64,000 nt of DNA from Auriscalpium vulgare (GCA_019915015.1 JAHBBC010000015.1:1488001-1552000); one strand, 5' to 3'. Shown: positions 1 through 13,312, counted from the first letter of the stretch. Numbers and translations: made by a program. The notes: generated by a model not told the origin, from the letters alone.

Positions 1-4
1 CATC

Positions 5-78
5 ATCATTAGGGGAGCTCAGAGTAGACCGTTTTCGTTTCCGTTTCGTTTTCAAACGCCTTTCGTTTTCGATTCGGC
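5..78 (+). repeat. Left terminal inverted repeat
   Basis: A 74-base block that is the exact reverse complement of 4159-4232. It begins ATCATTAGGGGAGCTC and continues with a TTTCGTTT-rich inner part ending GATTCGGC. Homology stops abruptly just after this point. Confidence 0.93.
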
Positions 79-523
79 CCGCGGCATAAGTGACCCGATG
101 TGTGACAATCGTGTGACTTTAGGTGACGCTCGCGTTGTGCGGCGTCTTCGTGTCTCACACACTCATTCCCTCGCGATACCTCCTTAATCTACACTCTCCT
201 ACTCTCTTAATGCCCCGGAAACGCGGCCGCTCGGACTCCGACCAGCCTGAGACAGCTCCGGGCAAGAAATCCCGTGAGGAGAACATCAGCTGGGGCACAA
301 ATAAGAAGCCAAATGAGCTGCTCCTGCAGCTCATCACGGAGCTCGAACAGCCGCAAAATCGCAAGGTTATGTTTGGTAACAAGCGTGGTGAGGTATGCAG
401 GTGGCCCACGCATCATCTGGGCTTTGTTACTGACATCTTTCCAGAAGAAAAGCGGAGAAAGTAAGGTCGCAGCGGGTCAGCGGCTTGCTCGCATCCTCTG
501 GAAGGATGCTCCGGACTCGGATT

Positions 524-1355
524 TCGTCAGTCTGGGAGCAAAGGTGCTCGGGAAAATAAATCAGTATGTCCATACCTTATTGGATGCCTCATACGTGCTC
601 ACAGGCTTGTGTAGGCTACGCATCACCTATCACTCCAAGGTTCGGCGCATTAAGTGCACGGGTGGAGGTGTCCTCACTGGGAATGAGGCCATCGTCGACA
701 CAGGTGATGCCGACGATGGTCCAGATGAGTATTTGGTCTGCTACATAGGGCCAGATGGCCCATCCGAGGATACCGATGCACGCCACAAGAATATCTGGCG
801 TAAGTTCATTTTGTGATCTCCGATGAGCACGCTGGAGGCTAACACATCCTGTGCAGAGGAGATCGAGGCCGAGTTCGCTGTCTTCCCCCGAATTCACGCG
901 ATCCTTGCCACCCGCCCAAATGAAAACCCGATCATCATCACGACTGGGGTTGGTCCGGACGGTCACCGCACAGTGCACTATCAGCCTCCCGACGACGCGC
1001 CACCTGTGCGGCAACCGCGCGAAGAGGACATAGACCCCGTCCTACGCGTTCACGATGGCCCGGCGCCTCTCGCGCAAGACTCTTCTGCGACCGCACCCGC
1101 CCGGGATCGCCACCGCAGACGCCACACACTCCCAAAGAGAACCGCGTGCCGCCCTCGTCGCAAGCAAGTGCGAAGAAGACTCCCGCACACCTGTCGGAAG
1201 AGAAGCTGGAGAGCTTGAAGGGTCGCTTCAAGCCCACGTCACGCACCGGCATTCAAGACATACTGAAGGAGTCCATCGAGTAAGTAATACTAGTTGTTGG
1301 TAATGCACGTGGACTAATTCATGTGGCAGGCGTAGCTTTGCGGTGTCAAAGGAAG
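524..1355 (+). repeat. Tandem duplication, copy 1
   Basis: This 832-base segment is followed directly by a second copy (1356-2188). It starts TCGTCAGTCTGGGAGC and ends GCGGTGTCAAAGGAAG. By eye the two copies differ only by single-base run-length changes: CC/CCC near 566, GGGG/GGG near 948 and G/GG near 1097. I found no substitutions. Confidence 0.9.
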
Positions 1356-2188
1356 TCGTCAGTCTGGGAGCAAAGGTGCTCGGGAAAATAAATCAGTATG
1401 TCCATACCCTTATTGGATGCCTCATACGTGCTCACAGGCTTGTGTAGGCTACGCATCACCTATCACTCCAAGGTTCGGCGCATTAAGTGCACGGGTGGAG
1501 GTGTCCTCACTGGGAATGAGGCCATCGTCGACACAGGTGATGCCGACGATGGTCCAGATGAGTATTTGGTCTGCTACATAGGGCCAGATGGCCCATCCGA
1601 GGATACCGATGCACGCCACAAGAATATCTGGCGTAAGTTCATTTTGTGATCTCCGATGAGCACGCTGGAGGCTAACACATCCTGTGCAGAGGAGATCGAG
1701 GCCGAGTTCGCTGTCTTCCCCCGAATTCACGCGATCCTTGCCACCCGCCCAAATGAAAACCCGATCATCATCACGACTGGGTTGGTCCGGACGGTCACCG
1801 CACAGTGCACTATCAGCCTCCCGACGACGCGCCACCTGTGCGGCAACCGCGCGAAGAGGACATAGACCCCGTCCTACGCGTTCACGATGGCCCGGCGCCT
1901 CTCGCGCAAGACTCTTCTGCGACCGCACCCGGCCCGGGATCGCCACCGCAGACGCCACACACTCCCAAAGAGAACCGCGTGCCGCCCTCGTCGCAAGCAA
2001 GTGCGAAGAAGACTCCCGCACACCTGTCGGAAGAGAAGCTGGAGAGCTTGAAGGGTCGCTTCAAGCCCACGTCACGCACCGGCATTCAAGACATACTGAA
2101 GGAGTCCATCGAGTAAGTAATACTAGTTGTTGGTAATGCACGTGGACTAATTCATGTGGCAGGCGTAGCTTTGCGGTGTCAAAGGAAG
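1356..2188 (+). repeat. Tandem duplication, copy 2
   Basis: An 833-base direct repeat of 524-1355 with no spacer. It continues into unique sequence at 2189 (AGAACATCCGC). The copy has the intact G pair near 1930 but one G fewer near 1780 than copy 1. Confidence 0.9.
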
Positions 2189-2844
2189 AGAACATCCGCA
2201 AAGCTGTCGACAGGCTGCGCGATGACATGAATAGTCTTCGCCAAGACGCTCGCGATCGCCACGACCGCCTCTTTCGTGAGCTGCAGATTGGCTTGTGGAC
2301 GAACGATGAGTATCGCCGCAAGTCGGAAGCACTTGACGATGACCTTCAGCTGCAGCTTCAAGATCTCCGTGAAAATATATCGCGCCTTCAGAATCCTCCT
2401 CTGGTTGTCGCCGCCGCTACGCCCGCTCGTTCCATCTCACGCACGGGCTCTATGTCAACCGCTGCATCGACGCCTTCATCTCTGCCGCGCGCATCGACAC
2501 CTCCGGATGATGAGCCCGAGAGCGAGATGACAAGCCAGAGAGAAAATAGTCCTCCCTGGGATGAGAGCCAGTTGGACAGAGATCTTGGACGAGGATCATC
2601 TGTGGTTCCAGACGAGTTGGAGCGAGGCTTAGTCTGATCATTTTGCTTTTGTCCTTTCTAACTGCAGCCTCTCATTTAATGCTACACAGTCCTTTCTTCT
2701 TTCTGATTATATCTCTCTTACTCTTTACAATCTCAGATTTAATCTTGTTCATTTATACAAGTCCTGCTCGTTGAGCGGCTACTATTTCTGCCACAAGGCC
2801 ACGTCTCCTAGCCTCGCAATCATCATCCTCTGTGATATCATCAT

Positions 2845-4073
2845 CTATAGGATCATCTGGCTCCCCCTATCGTCCTCTTCCTGAGCACGTGAGTGCCAAG
2901 TCGCAAAGCTTGTCCCACTCGCCCATCCTTCGATGTCGAGCACTGCGTTGTGCAAGATGATGCAACATGAAATCCACCGACACGCTCGTATATGGTCCCG
3001 ATTGTAACGGATATTGAGCCGTAAGCCACGAAGGGATTGCCATCGGCCCTTGAGTGCACCCATGGTGTGTTCAGAGCGAACGCGTAGGCGAGCTACGTGT
3101 TGTCGAATAAGGCATTTGAGCGGTCTAACGACGCTGGTTTCTTGTGAACTGGGATGGTCCGCGAGCTGACAGGGTACGCAGAGTCACCCCATGCAAACTC
3201 GTCACCTCTGAAGAACCAGTCGGTATGCTTGACAGCTGCAGTATGCTCAAATGCAGATGCATCATGAGCAGAACCGGTCATGCCAAGCGAATAGTCAACG
3301 ATTCGTAGATTCGACGGTGTATTGCCAATCTGTGTACAGATATGTCAGTCAGGAGCTATTAGAAGATATCCAGCATACCTGGACGTTGAACCCATAGTTG
3401 CACTTCCTTGTGTAGTACGCGTCACCGTCGAGGCGGGGCGACTGTACAGGACAACAATTGTCCCGTCGTACATCACCCATCCCTCCCTCCAGGTGGATCC
3501 CGTGAAACCAAGCTGCTCATCAATCCACCTTTTCTCGACCTCTTTCTCCTCCTCTGTTAGCGGCCGTACAAACATCCCATGCAAGGACATCAGCGCCTCC
3601 TGACATCTCTCCGTGTATAGCTCCACAGCGCCCTCTGAACAGCCCGCTGCACGGCTGATATCCTCGAGAGATGCGCCATTGCCATAGCGACCCATACGGT
3701 ACAGGGTCACCGCTAATTGCGTTCGGATATCCTCCTGCGGGGTGTTCGAGTTGTTCTGGAATACGGGATGACCCTCGATGAGGCCAAGGATAGTGTCGAA
3801 GACGTGGGGAGAGACACGGAGCATGTTGATAAAGCGGTGGTGATGGGCAGGATCCTGTGCATACTCCCATGCAAGCTGGAGATTGCCGGCTTTAACGACG
3901 GGAGGACGGGGGTTGATGTAGCGGGAGGATAGGATGGTGTGAAGGATTGAGCTATCGCGTTGGAGCTGCTCCATCATAGCTGTGGCTGAAGATGGAGGCA
4001 TGAGTGCCATCTGGATAGCCATATATGTGATGTATGCGTCGATAATCTCATCGTGGTAGGTAGCACGGGCCAT
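2845..4073 (-). pseudogene. PIF/Harbinger DDE transposase, two 1-nt frame breaks
   Basis: The start is ATG 4073 (MARATYHDEI). The N-terminal half carries helix-turn-helix-like text (TLYRMGRYGNGASLEDISR) and YTERCQEAL. It is followed by the DDE_Tnp_4 catalytic core: first Asp in EGWVMYDGT, second Asp in GSAHDASAF, a following WGDSAYP block, and Glu in RVRSEHTMG. An intron fits at about 3320-3373. Two frame jumps interrupt it. Near 3435 a C-run is one base short between YSRP and DGDAYYTRK. Near 3085 one C is missing between FDN and HVARLRV, which otherwise meets TAG. Each is repaired by adding one base, so the copy is either freshly dead or mis-sequenced. The stop is at 2845. Its role would be cutting at the terminal repeats and reinserting the element. 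Confidence 0.85.
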
Positions 4074-4158
4074 GGCTGGTGGAAGAGCTCGAAAGCAATG
4101 GCGGCGGTGTCGCGCAGCGGCGTAGATTGAGTGACATTATGTAATATCACGCCGGGGC

Positions 4159-4232
4159 GCCGAATCGAAAACGAAAGGCGTTTGAAAACGAAACGGAAAC
4201 GAAAACGGTCTACTCTGAGCTCCCCTAATGAT
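4159..4232 (-). repeat. Right terminal inverted repeat
   Basis: Exact reverse complement of 5-78. It lies about 85 bases beyond the start codon of the transposase, so it probably also carries or borders the transposase promoter. Confidence 0.93.
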
Positions 4233-4235
4233 ATC

Positions 4236-5746
4236 GCATCTTTGGGGCAGGTCCTCTCCGTTCTTCTGTCACACCGAGGATTCTTGCCTAGCCAATGCCC
4301 TTTACGTCGTCCCCGGCGCTTCTCCCATCGACCTTGATCACATATCTCGAGGCATCTTGGCGACAATATACCGGCGCAGATGCCCCAGATACGGCCTCCT
4401 GATCCAATCTGTGGCCCATCGTGCGAGCACGGCCCGTAGTGCATGGCACAAACCCTTGTCCCTGCAGCCAGCACAATTTTGGCGCGCGATGAAGGAGGGC
4501 GCCGTCGCAACGGTCGAATCCGAACGGCGGAAAGGGCTTCACATCGCGGTTGGGTCTCGAACAAGGACCCCGAAGCGGCCCCGCACAAGATTGGCAAATC
4601 CTTTGAGCTTCGTCAGCGGCTTGGGCAGCGCGCTTGCCCTTTTTCTGTGCTGGTATGGAGCCGAAGTGTCATCTTGGCTGCGTTCGGATACTGCATAACG
4701 TGGATGACTCCCTAGGCCTGACGCTCGTGCAAAAGCCTACGAAGAATTCTGAAGATCCCCGCTTTAGTAGAAAATCATTATATTGTCCCACTGCTGGATA
4801 CGTTCCACGAGAATTCAATTGTTGTTAACTCCTTGCCTCATCGCAAGTCCGCACATTTTATCTGCTCTCGAGCTCCCATGCGTCTTCGACAGTGTGATGA
4901 GTCTGGGAAGTTATGTAGGCACGAGGCTCCCTAGGGCCTCGAATGCGTACAGTACTCTCATACCACATGCCTTCACAAAGTAAATCCTCAATTATTCTCG
5001 ACCACATGCCTCAAATGAGTACAATTAGCTAAATACTTACGAAGGATATACTGGGAGGAGGGGTTGGATGTTCTCATCCTTTGCATTGCATGTAAAAGGC
5101 TATAAAAACAAATATTTGCACGGTAGACAACGCGCGCGCTGCAAGGCACAGGCAGACGACATCCCGTCGTAACCCGCGGTATGGGCGGCTATGTCTGGAC
5201 GTACCCACCATGCCCGTGGCCAACACACCGCGGTATGACCGCACCCGTGCAGAATCCTAAAAAGTAACAAAGGGCAGGCCAGCACAAGCTCCTGTGTTGG
5301 GGTCCTCAGAGGCGTTTCATTTCCCGGCATTTGAACCGTCCTAACACGATAATGATAGAGTGCCTCTTCCTGCGCACAACTCATCACTCCGCCCGGATCA
5401 TGCACCGGCAGCGCATATACGCTCGTCGATATTGTTTCGAGCACCTCCCGAGGGCGTACACCACATTGTCACTGGCATCAGCTCCTTACTTACCGGCGAA
5501 CCACGTCAACGCTACCGTCGACGTGGGCACAGACCGAAATGACCGACAAGACCTGCCAAGAAGAGAGGGAAGGATATATTCTCGGCATCTATACAACGGC
5601 GCCAGAACGCAATCACATCGCGCCCCTCCACTAGTTAGTATTCAGCAGATTCTCGGTGTTCGACTTCTATTCATTCTCTTGCCCACGCGTCGCACACGGG
5701 CTGACGCGTCGCACTAAATCCAAAACCTAGACCCTTGGCGCGCGGG
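4236..5746. other. Gap between transposon and FSH1-type gene; no convincing gene
   Basis: About 1.5 kb. On the minus strand, 4288-4650 stays open in one frame and has a Cys-bearing segment (ICQSCAGPLRG). It has no clear start and matches no family I know. The rest holds only short open frames and the probable 3' region of the serine hydrolase gene. Confidence 0.4.
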
Positions 5747-7056
5747 CTACAGCGTGGATAGCACGAGTCCCCCGTCCGCGATGCCCGTGCTAGGCGTGAC
5801 CGTCCCCGACGCGGGTTGCGACGTCGCGGCCGCGCCGGGCCCGGGCACGTCGGCACCGGGCGCGAGTATGTACGCTTTGAGAAACGCGCGCCAGCTCGCC
5901 CTCGAGGGCACGAAGTGGCCTGCACGCGGGCGCGCTACGTGAGCAGGAAATTAACATGAACGTGGCGCGGGGCAACGCACCGCCCTCGTGCGCCTCCACG
6001 CGGCGTGTCTGAGAGACGTCGACGAGCGTCAGCGAGCGCTCCTCGACAACAACGACGTCGTTGCGCCCGAGAACATGCAGCGTCGGCGTTGTGTACCCGT
6101 CGGCGAAGGCCGTCGCCGCGAGCTCGCCGGCGGGCTTGAAGCCGGACACCGCGACGCACACATTGCTGTCACAGCGTGAGCATGAGCACCCGATGTTGGG
6201 CGAAGGGGTGCGTACAATGGCGGGTGTATGGGCTGACCGTCTTCGAGAAAGGGCGCGTACAGGTGCGGCCGTTCAAGCTGCGCAGCGCGTGGTGAGAACG
6301 TCGGTCTGTGGCGCGAGGCGCGATGAAAGGGACCGCACAAGTGCCGCGAGCAGCCCTGCCATCGCCGCGCCCTGGCTGCCGGTGCCGTCAGCCCCTGCCA
6401 ACTTCATCGCCAAGACGCTGCGTACCTAAATCCAAACACGCCCTGCACCCAAGTAAGTACAGCGGTGAACTCCGTCAGTCATGGCCGACGAGCGTACATA
6501 CGTGGAAATGCTGCCCCCGCAGCACGCTCTTGAGGAAGAGCAGGCTGTCTTCGAGCCCATTCACGGCGGTGCGCGCCGCGTTCGTCTTCCACCACCCGCG
6601 CGGCGTGAGCGCCGGGTCGTCGGTGTTCGCGGACGCCTCGGCAGCCCCGAGCGCCGCGAGGGAGCTCGATGTGTCGTCCGACGATGCAGTGCCGAATGTG
6701 CTCGCGAGGTCCACGGGGTGCAGCACGATTGGTGCGTCAACGAACACTGCGCACATGCGTGTCAGTACAGGATGCATACTATGCACGTAAGGAGGCACGC
6801 ACCGAGCTCGACGTCCTTTCCGAATGTCTTACGGAGGGCACCCACCTGTCGGCCAGCTCATATCGCGTCTTCATGGGAGATAGCACGGCGACGCACCCGT
6901 TTGCTGAAGATGCTCGCGTTCTGACTGTATCTGGACATCCATTTCAGCATGGACCCAACGTGTAGAGACGGTTGTGACGCAATGTGCTGCCTCGGCGGAT
7001 CAGAGGACGGCGACATACCCGTGCAGCATAAGGACCTTGGGTATGGAAGCAGCCAT
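5747..7056 (-). CDS. FSH1-family serine hydrolase
   Basis: An alpha/beta hydrolase of the fungal FSH1 (family of serine hydrolases) type, a small cytosolic esterase family of unsettled substrate. The start is ATG 7056 (MAASIPKVLMLHG). A GG|A glycine codon crosses the first intron into YSQNASIFSKR, followed by GALRKTFGKDVEL, then VDAPIVLHPVDL and PRGWWKT. The nucleophile elbow FGFSQGAAMA is built from a 17-nt exon (6426-6442) plus the next exon. Downstream are LERPHLYAPFLEDG, CVAVSGFKP, the Asp region LGRND and the His motif EGGHFVP, so Ser, Asp and His are all present. At least seven exons are needed. A Gly/Ala/Pro-rich tail follows the His motif. The gene diverges from the calpain gene. Confidence 0.88.
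6426..6442 (-). other. 17-nt micro-exon carrying the nucleophile elbow
   Basis: Read on the minus strand this is GGCGTGTTTGGATTTAG, with a TGCAG acceptor before it and GTACG after it. It supplies G-V-F-G-F and two bases (AG) of the catalytic serine codon, which is completed by C at the next exon. Without it, no GxSxG-like motif remains in the protein. Confidence 0.75.
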
Positions 7057-7642
7057 GGTGATGCTTCTGCGAGTTATGAACAGGTGTCTGTCAGAGTCCT
7101 ACAGCCCTTCCACTCAGCAACCGATGTTCTGGAAGTGCTCGGAACGCACAAGTATTTGAATATAATAATGGAGACGATCCAAACAGGATCTGATGTAGGT
7201 GTCGCTGGAGAGGTCTGACCACAGCGGGAGAGAGGATGTAGTTGCAGTTCAAGAGGAGATTAGGGAGGTTTATGAGGAACCAGTCACTCGGAACCGGGGG
7301 GAGGTGAGGATATCACGTGCTCTACTCTGACAAAGTCGAAGCTTTCAAGTTGAAGTTGTCCGCGACTCCGCGTCGACTCACGCGCATCTCTGCCTCAGCC
7401 TTTCTGTCGATCGGAAAGAATAACTAACCATTAGTGAGGCTACAACCTCCTGGTGCTGTTCTGCAACGAAGCAAATCTGTCCATTCTTGCCAGTGCATCC
7501 ACACCGACTCGAGATCGAAGAACTCATCGGCTCCTGAGCGCTGAGCGCTACCCGGATTGACAGACTACGCGTACGCACAGAGCTCTTACTCAGTTCCTGC
7601 TCTTGGCCACAAACGAACCGCTCGCCCGCATCAGGCGATGTC
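7057..7642. promoter_or_regulatory. Divergent promoter region, FSH1-type / calpain
   Basis: 586 bases between the two start codons, transcribed outward on both sides. It contains no supported coding sequence. I could not single out a TATA box or a PacC site with confidence. Confidence 0.45.
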
Positions 7643-10600
7643 ATGAAGCCCATGAAACCCCACACGGCAGAGACGGAGGCGGAGGTGCGCGTGTCCTCAG
7701 CATCGTACCCTCGGTCCGCCTAACGCCTTCACACAGGATTCGTACGCTCAAGCTACGAAAGCTGAACACGGCCGCCAACTCGACAACGCGTTTCGTCTCT
7801 ACTTGAAAGCGGCCAACGCGTTCCTGGCCCTCAGCCGAGCGACATCGGACGCACGGCAGCAAGCGCAATGGCGCAAGGAAACTGCGAAAGCGCTAGAGCG
7901 TGCGGAGAAGATCAAGGCCGTGAAGAGCGATCTCACCCCTGTGATGAAGGACCGCTTTTCTGACGGTGCGCTGATTGCGGTGCATCCCTCATGTGCTCAT
8001 TGTGATGCCGCACGCTAGATGAACAATCGCTGATACTGCAGAGAAACTCAATCTTGAATGGTGTGGCAATTCCTCCATGGAACAAAGCATCAGAATCATC
8101 CGGAGACGAAGCAGTGTGGCCTTGGGAGTGAGCGACTACGCCATCAAACACTTGACTACACAAAGCTCACACGAATCCAGAGATCCAGATGGCTTGCTCA
8201 AGCTCTCTCCAGAGCAAGCCGATGCATCCGTCGTTTGGTTACGGCCTGCCGAGGCTTACACCAATCCATCAATGTTCTCGCGCTATCTGGAAGCGTATCA
8301 CCTGGTACAGAAGGTCGTGGCAGATTGCTCGCTGTGCGCTTCCATCGTGGTGTGTCTATTGCATAGCCGGAAGTTTGACTCAGAGGTCAGTTGTAGAAGT
8401 CAGATACTCGTCCGCACAAATAACATGCTCTCAAGGATGCTCTGCCATCCTTGTATCCGTGCGATTCGCAAGGGCAGGTTGTGGCATCTTCAAATGGAAA
8501 ATATGAGCTGAGGGCTCTACTCAACGGTACAGAACGCCGAGTGCGTATACCTCACTCAGTTTCTCTCTGCTTGAAATCAAGGAGATTTTTTGTTCACTAG
8601 ATCAGTGCGTTACTTTCTGCCGCTTACACAGACCTCGCCTGGCTAAGTGTTGGGTATAGCAATCGACGACCGACTGCCATTTCACCGCGATGGAACCCTC
8701 ATGTGCATGTCGAGTCAGATAGATACTGACGTATGGCCGGCTCTCGTGGAGAAAGCCGTCAGTCCGCGTCCGCGTCTATGCCATCCGATTTTTACTCATG
8801 ACGCTCTAGTATCTCAAGGTAATGGGAGGATACGACTTCCCCGGCTCGTGAGTACGTCGCGCAATCATCGGCCTACTTACGACCATCCCTTACAGCAATT
8901 CAACAATAGACATCCAGTAAGCCATCACGATCGCGGGTCGGCTTGCTGAGAAGAACTGATCTGCAGCGCGCTCGCGGGCTGGATTCCCGAATACATCGAA
9001 GTCAAGAAGTACGTACATCTCTCCTATCGAAATTCACATCTTACGTGGCTCGCGTAGCCCGAAGTTCCAGCGGGAGCAAACGTGGCTTAGGCTGCTCACT
9101 GGCTTCACAAACGGTATGCCAAGTCATGCCTCTCAATAGTCCTCCCCGACTTTTCATATACCCGAAGGACGCTGCATCCTGACGCTGGGAACGGATAAAC
9201 GGCCGTCAATACAGTGGGGTGAAAGGCACCTTCTCTCAGCACATTGCTATGCCGTCACGCGTGGGCTTTCCGTTCGCATGTGTCTTGTGCTAAATGATTT
9301 ACCGCGGAAATCGTTGCAGATGTGAGGGAAGATGCGGACGGTTCGCGTTGGTTAACCGTATTGGATTCATGGCTGCCGAAGGTCGACGCAGCGCTGGAAG
9401 AGGGCCTGTCGCTCGCGCAACTTTCCGTTGATAGACAAAGTAAGTACATGGTCTGGGAATCAAGCCCACCATCCCACTCACTTTGAATCAGGAGACTTTG
9501 ACATGTCATGGGACGATGTGTGTGCCGTGTTTGGTAGCATCTGCATGAGCTGGAACCCCACGATGTTCGAGAATCAGAAGGTTTTCCATGGGTTCGTCCA
9601 TCTTTATTTGCTTCACGCCGTGCTGCTCAACCAAGTTCGCTTCGCAGGGTATGGCGCACATCAAATCTCCCAGACCTGGAAAAAGATGATTGTGCGTACG
9701 CCTCTGCCTTATCAGATGATTTTGAATGAAATGCTGAACTTACACCCGCCAGCTGCACATCAGACGCTGAGGCTGCAGTTCTCATCTCCTGCAGACGGGG
9801 CTGGGCAGCAGCCCCGAGATGTGTGGGTGTTGCTCAGCAGACATCGGACGGATACGTCTCGCGCGGGGGAGTACATCTCGCTGCAGGCCGAGTTCCGCGA
9901 CGATGCAGCTGATGAGCCGAAGAGGTTTTCAGAAGCCGTGAAGACTCAGGTGAGCTGCCTTGTTTGGCATGATGTCGTTCAGCTTGACTGACGTCTGTGG
10001 CAGGGTGTGTTCACCGACAGCCCGCACGTCCTGGTATGCACTCCGCGCGTAGGACATGGATATGTAACGCTAAATTGACCTGAATAGATCCGCACGTCCG
10101 TCCCGGACACGAAGTCCAGCCTAAGCCTCTCCCTCATCGCATCGTACTCTGGCGCTTCGTCCGACATTGGCTTCACCCTCACCGCTTACTCATCCCTCCC
10201 ACTCGCATGGGACACGTCCGTGCGGCGACTCCCGTTCGATGCAAGTGTCTCTGGCACACTCGCAGCGAAGTCTTCCGGGGGAAACTTCACCCTTCCGACG
10301 TACATGAACAACCCGCAGTACCGCCTCCGCGTGCTCCCCGCCGCGACGGGTGGGCGGGGAGTTGGACCGGGGCCGAAGGCTCGCGTGGCGATGCGAGTGA
10401 CTGCGGCGCGGGAGGTGCCGGTGAACGCGACAGCCGTGTGGGGAAAGGGCGAGAGGGTGTTCGAGTGAGTCTGCGTTCGCTGTGGGGCTTTTATGCAGGT
10501 GACTGATGCTTCTGGCAGTTTGACGCAGAAGGAGATTGCGATGAGCTCTGGTGTGTATGGGTATGGGTATGCCAGTGCCAAGAAAGATCTCCCACGTATG

Positions 10601-11240
10601 TCGTGCTCTCCTCCTACTCACAGGTCAACTTTGCTCATGCTCACGCAGCGGGTGATTATACTGTCGTGGTCTCGGCGTTCGAACCTAGCCACCAGGGAGC
10701 ATTCAGGCTGCATGTGGAGAGCTCGCATCGTCTCCAGCTCGAGGCTATCCCGCCGGAAGGTGCTGGGATGTTCACAAAGATAGTGAAAGGCGAATGGTCA
10801 GTCATTGCATGCCTTCTCTTTGTATAGATATTTGACATGTCAGTTGTAGGAATGGTGCCTCTTCCTCAGGCCCGCGATATGACCTGAGCGTTTCGACGGC
10901 GTCACAGATCAAGTGCGTATCATTACTTCTCAAACAGATTGTCAGGTCATTGAGTCAGCGCAGGATCCGCCTCCAACTCCTCGAACCAAAATCATCCTTT
11001 ACGAATGTTTCAATCTTCTCCGCATCGTCGTCCTCTGCACAGTTGGGCAAGCCGGTTGTTAGCTCAGGTCCCTACACGGATGCCTTGTCTGGCGCCGTGA
11101 CGAATCTGACGTCTCTGCGGCCAGGGAAGTATGTCGTTGTGCCGTCAGTGTACGCTGACAAGGGGGAGGGTGAGTTCCGGTTGGTGGTGTACAGCTCCAA
11201 TGCGGGTACGCAGATAGTTCTGCCGGCCACTGGTGTGTAG
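7643..11240 (+). CDS. RIM13: PalB/Rim13-type calpain-like cysteine protease
   Basis: A cytosolic calpain-like protease of the fungal ambient-pH (Pal/Rim) pathway, where it works with ESCRT and Rim20/PalA to process Rim101/PacC. The start is ATG 7643 (MKPMKPHTAETEAE). The first 100 residues form an MIT domain (LYLKAANAFLALSR, ALERAEKIKAVK, LTPVMKDRFS). The CysPc core follows: LSPEQADASVVWLRP, the catalytic Cys in VVADCSLCASIVVCLLHSRKF, IDDRLPFHRDG, YLKVMGGYDFPGS, ALAGWIPEY and the catalytic His in LLSAHCYAV. The usual Asn position reads Asp (TVLDSW). Two beta-rich calpain C2-like (domain III type) repeats follow, each with an arginine-bearing strand (RTSVPDTKSS; KIRLQLLEPKSS), up to the stop at 11240. 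About 15 small exons join in frame. Confidence 0.92.
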
Positions 11241-11446
11241 CGTGCGGAGAAAATGGACCGCAAGCATCTTGCGTGGATCATACCATTCGGTCAATAGCCC
11301 GCGGGCTTGCCAGCAGAAGGTACTCGAGTACAGAAGGTGGGTAGATTGCAAGTGGAATAATAAATAGGGATACAGGTCATGATACAACCGTAGTCCCATG
11401 CAGTTGTGTACCGATACAAGATGAACAGAGTACAGTGCGCGGGTCA

Positions 11447-13077
<1,631 letters not shown>

Positions 13078-13312
13078 CTCTATATCCCCTTTTTGGGCAT
13101 CGAGGCCCGGCGATATGGCGCGTTTGCCGATGTCCCGGAAGCAATTTTCAGTCCCGTTCCTCCGTCCTCCGACCGCCTGGCATTCTGAGCAAATCACTTG
13201 GAACTCACAGCGACAGTGATATCAGGATGTAATATAGCCACAGCACATATGATACAGATCCCAATCCCGAGCGCCCACAGGACCGCGAGTATGATTGTAT
13301 CTCCGGCACAGC

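Larger units (their letters stand above)
210..2637 (+). pseudogene. Harbinger companion protein (ORF1-like), internally duplicated and frame-broken
   Basis: The reading starts at ATG 210 (MPRKRGRSDSD). It runs through an N-terminal region with WGTNKK and LLLQLITELE, a basic patch and ARILWKDAPDSDF, then a long acidic and proline-rich middle, a charged helical stretch (about 2190-2400) and a Ser/Pro tail ending at TGA 2637. Introns fit at about 393-451 (GTATGC...TCCAG), 564-614 and in each repeat copy (GTAAGTTC...GTGCAG). The N-terminal half resembles the Myb/SANT-like DNA-binding companion of PIF/Harbinger transposases, which helps the transposase reach DNA; this is inference from context and helix pattern. 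The gene is broken by an 832/833-bp tandem duplication. Copy 1 has lost a G near 1097 and copy 2 has lost a G in the run near 1780. One copy assembled from the intact parts of both would read through. Confidence 0.7.
5..4232. mobile_element. PIF/Harbinger-type DNA transposon, complete, two genes
   Basis: The element is bounded by 74-bp perfect terminal inverted repeats. It contains two convergent genes: a DDE transposase on the minus strand, and a companion protein on the plus strand of the kind that accompanies Harbinger transposases. The outermost inverted bases are ATCATTAGGGG, and ATC lies just outside both ends (2-4 and 4233-4235), which reads as a 3-bp target-site duplication. Three bases is the usual Harbinger duplication length, although most members use TWA. 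Both genes carry frame breaks, so this copy may be non-autonomous unless the breaks are sequencing errors. Confidence 0.85.

Noticed and set aside
9..4228. TTA/TAA as the Harbinger target-site duplication
   Set aside because: The left side reads TTA and the right side TAA. They are inverse complements, so they belong to the inverted repeat; the direct repeat outside is ATC.
13194..13312. Extra transmembrane helix after the permease stop (ILAVLWALGIGICIICAVAIL)
   Set aside because: It is in another frame than the last exon, and the family normally ends about where the TGA at 13313 lies. No good splice joins it.
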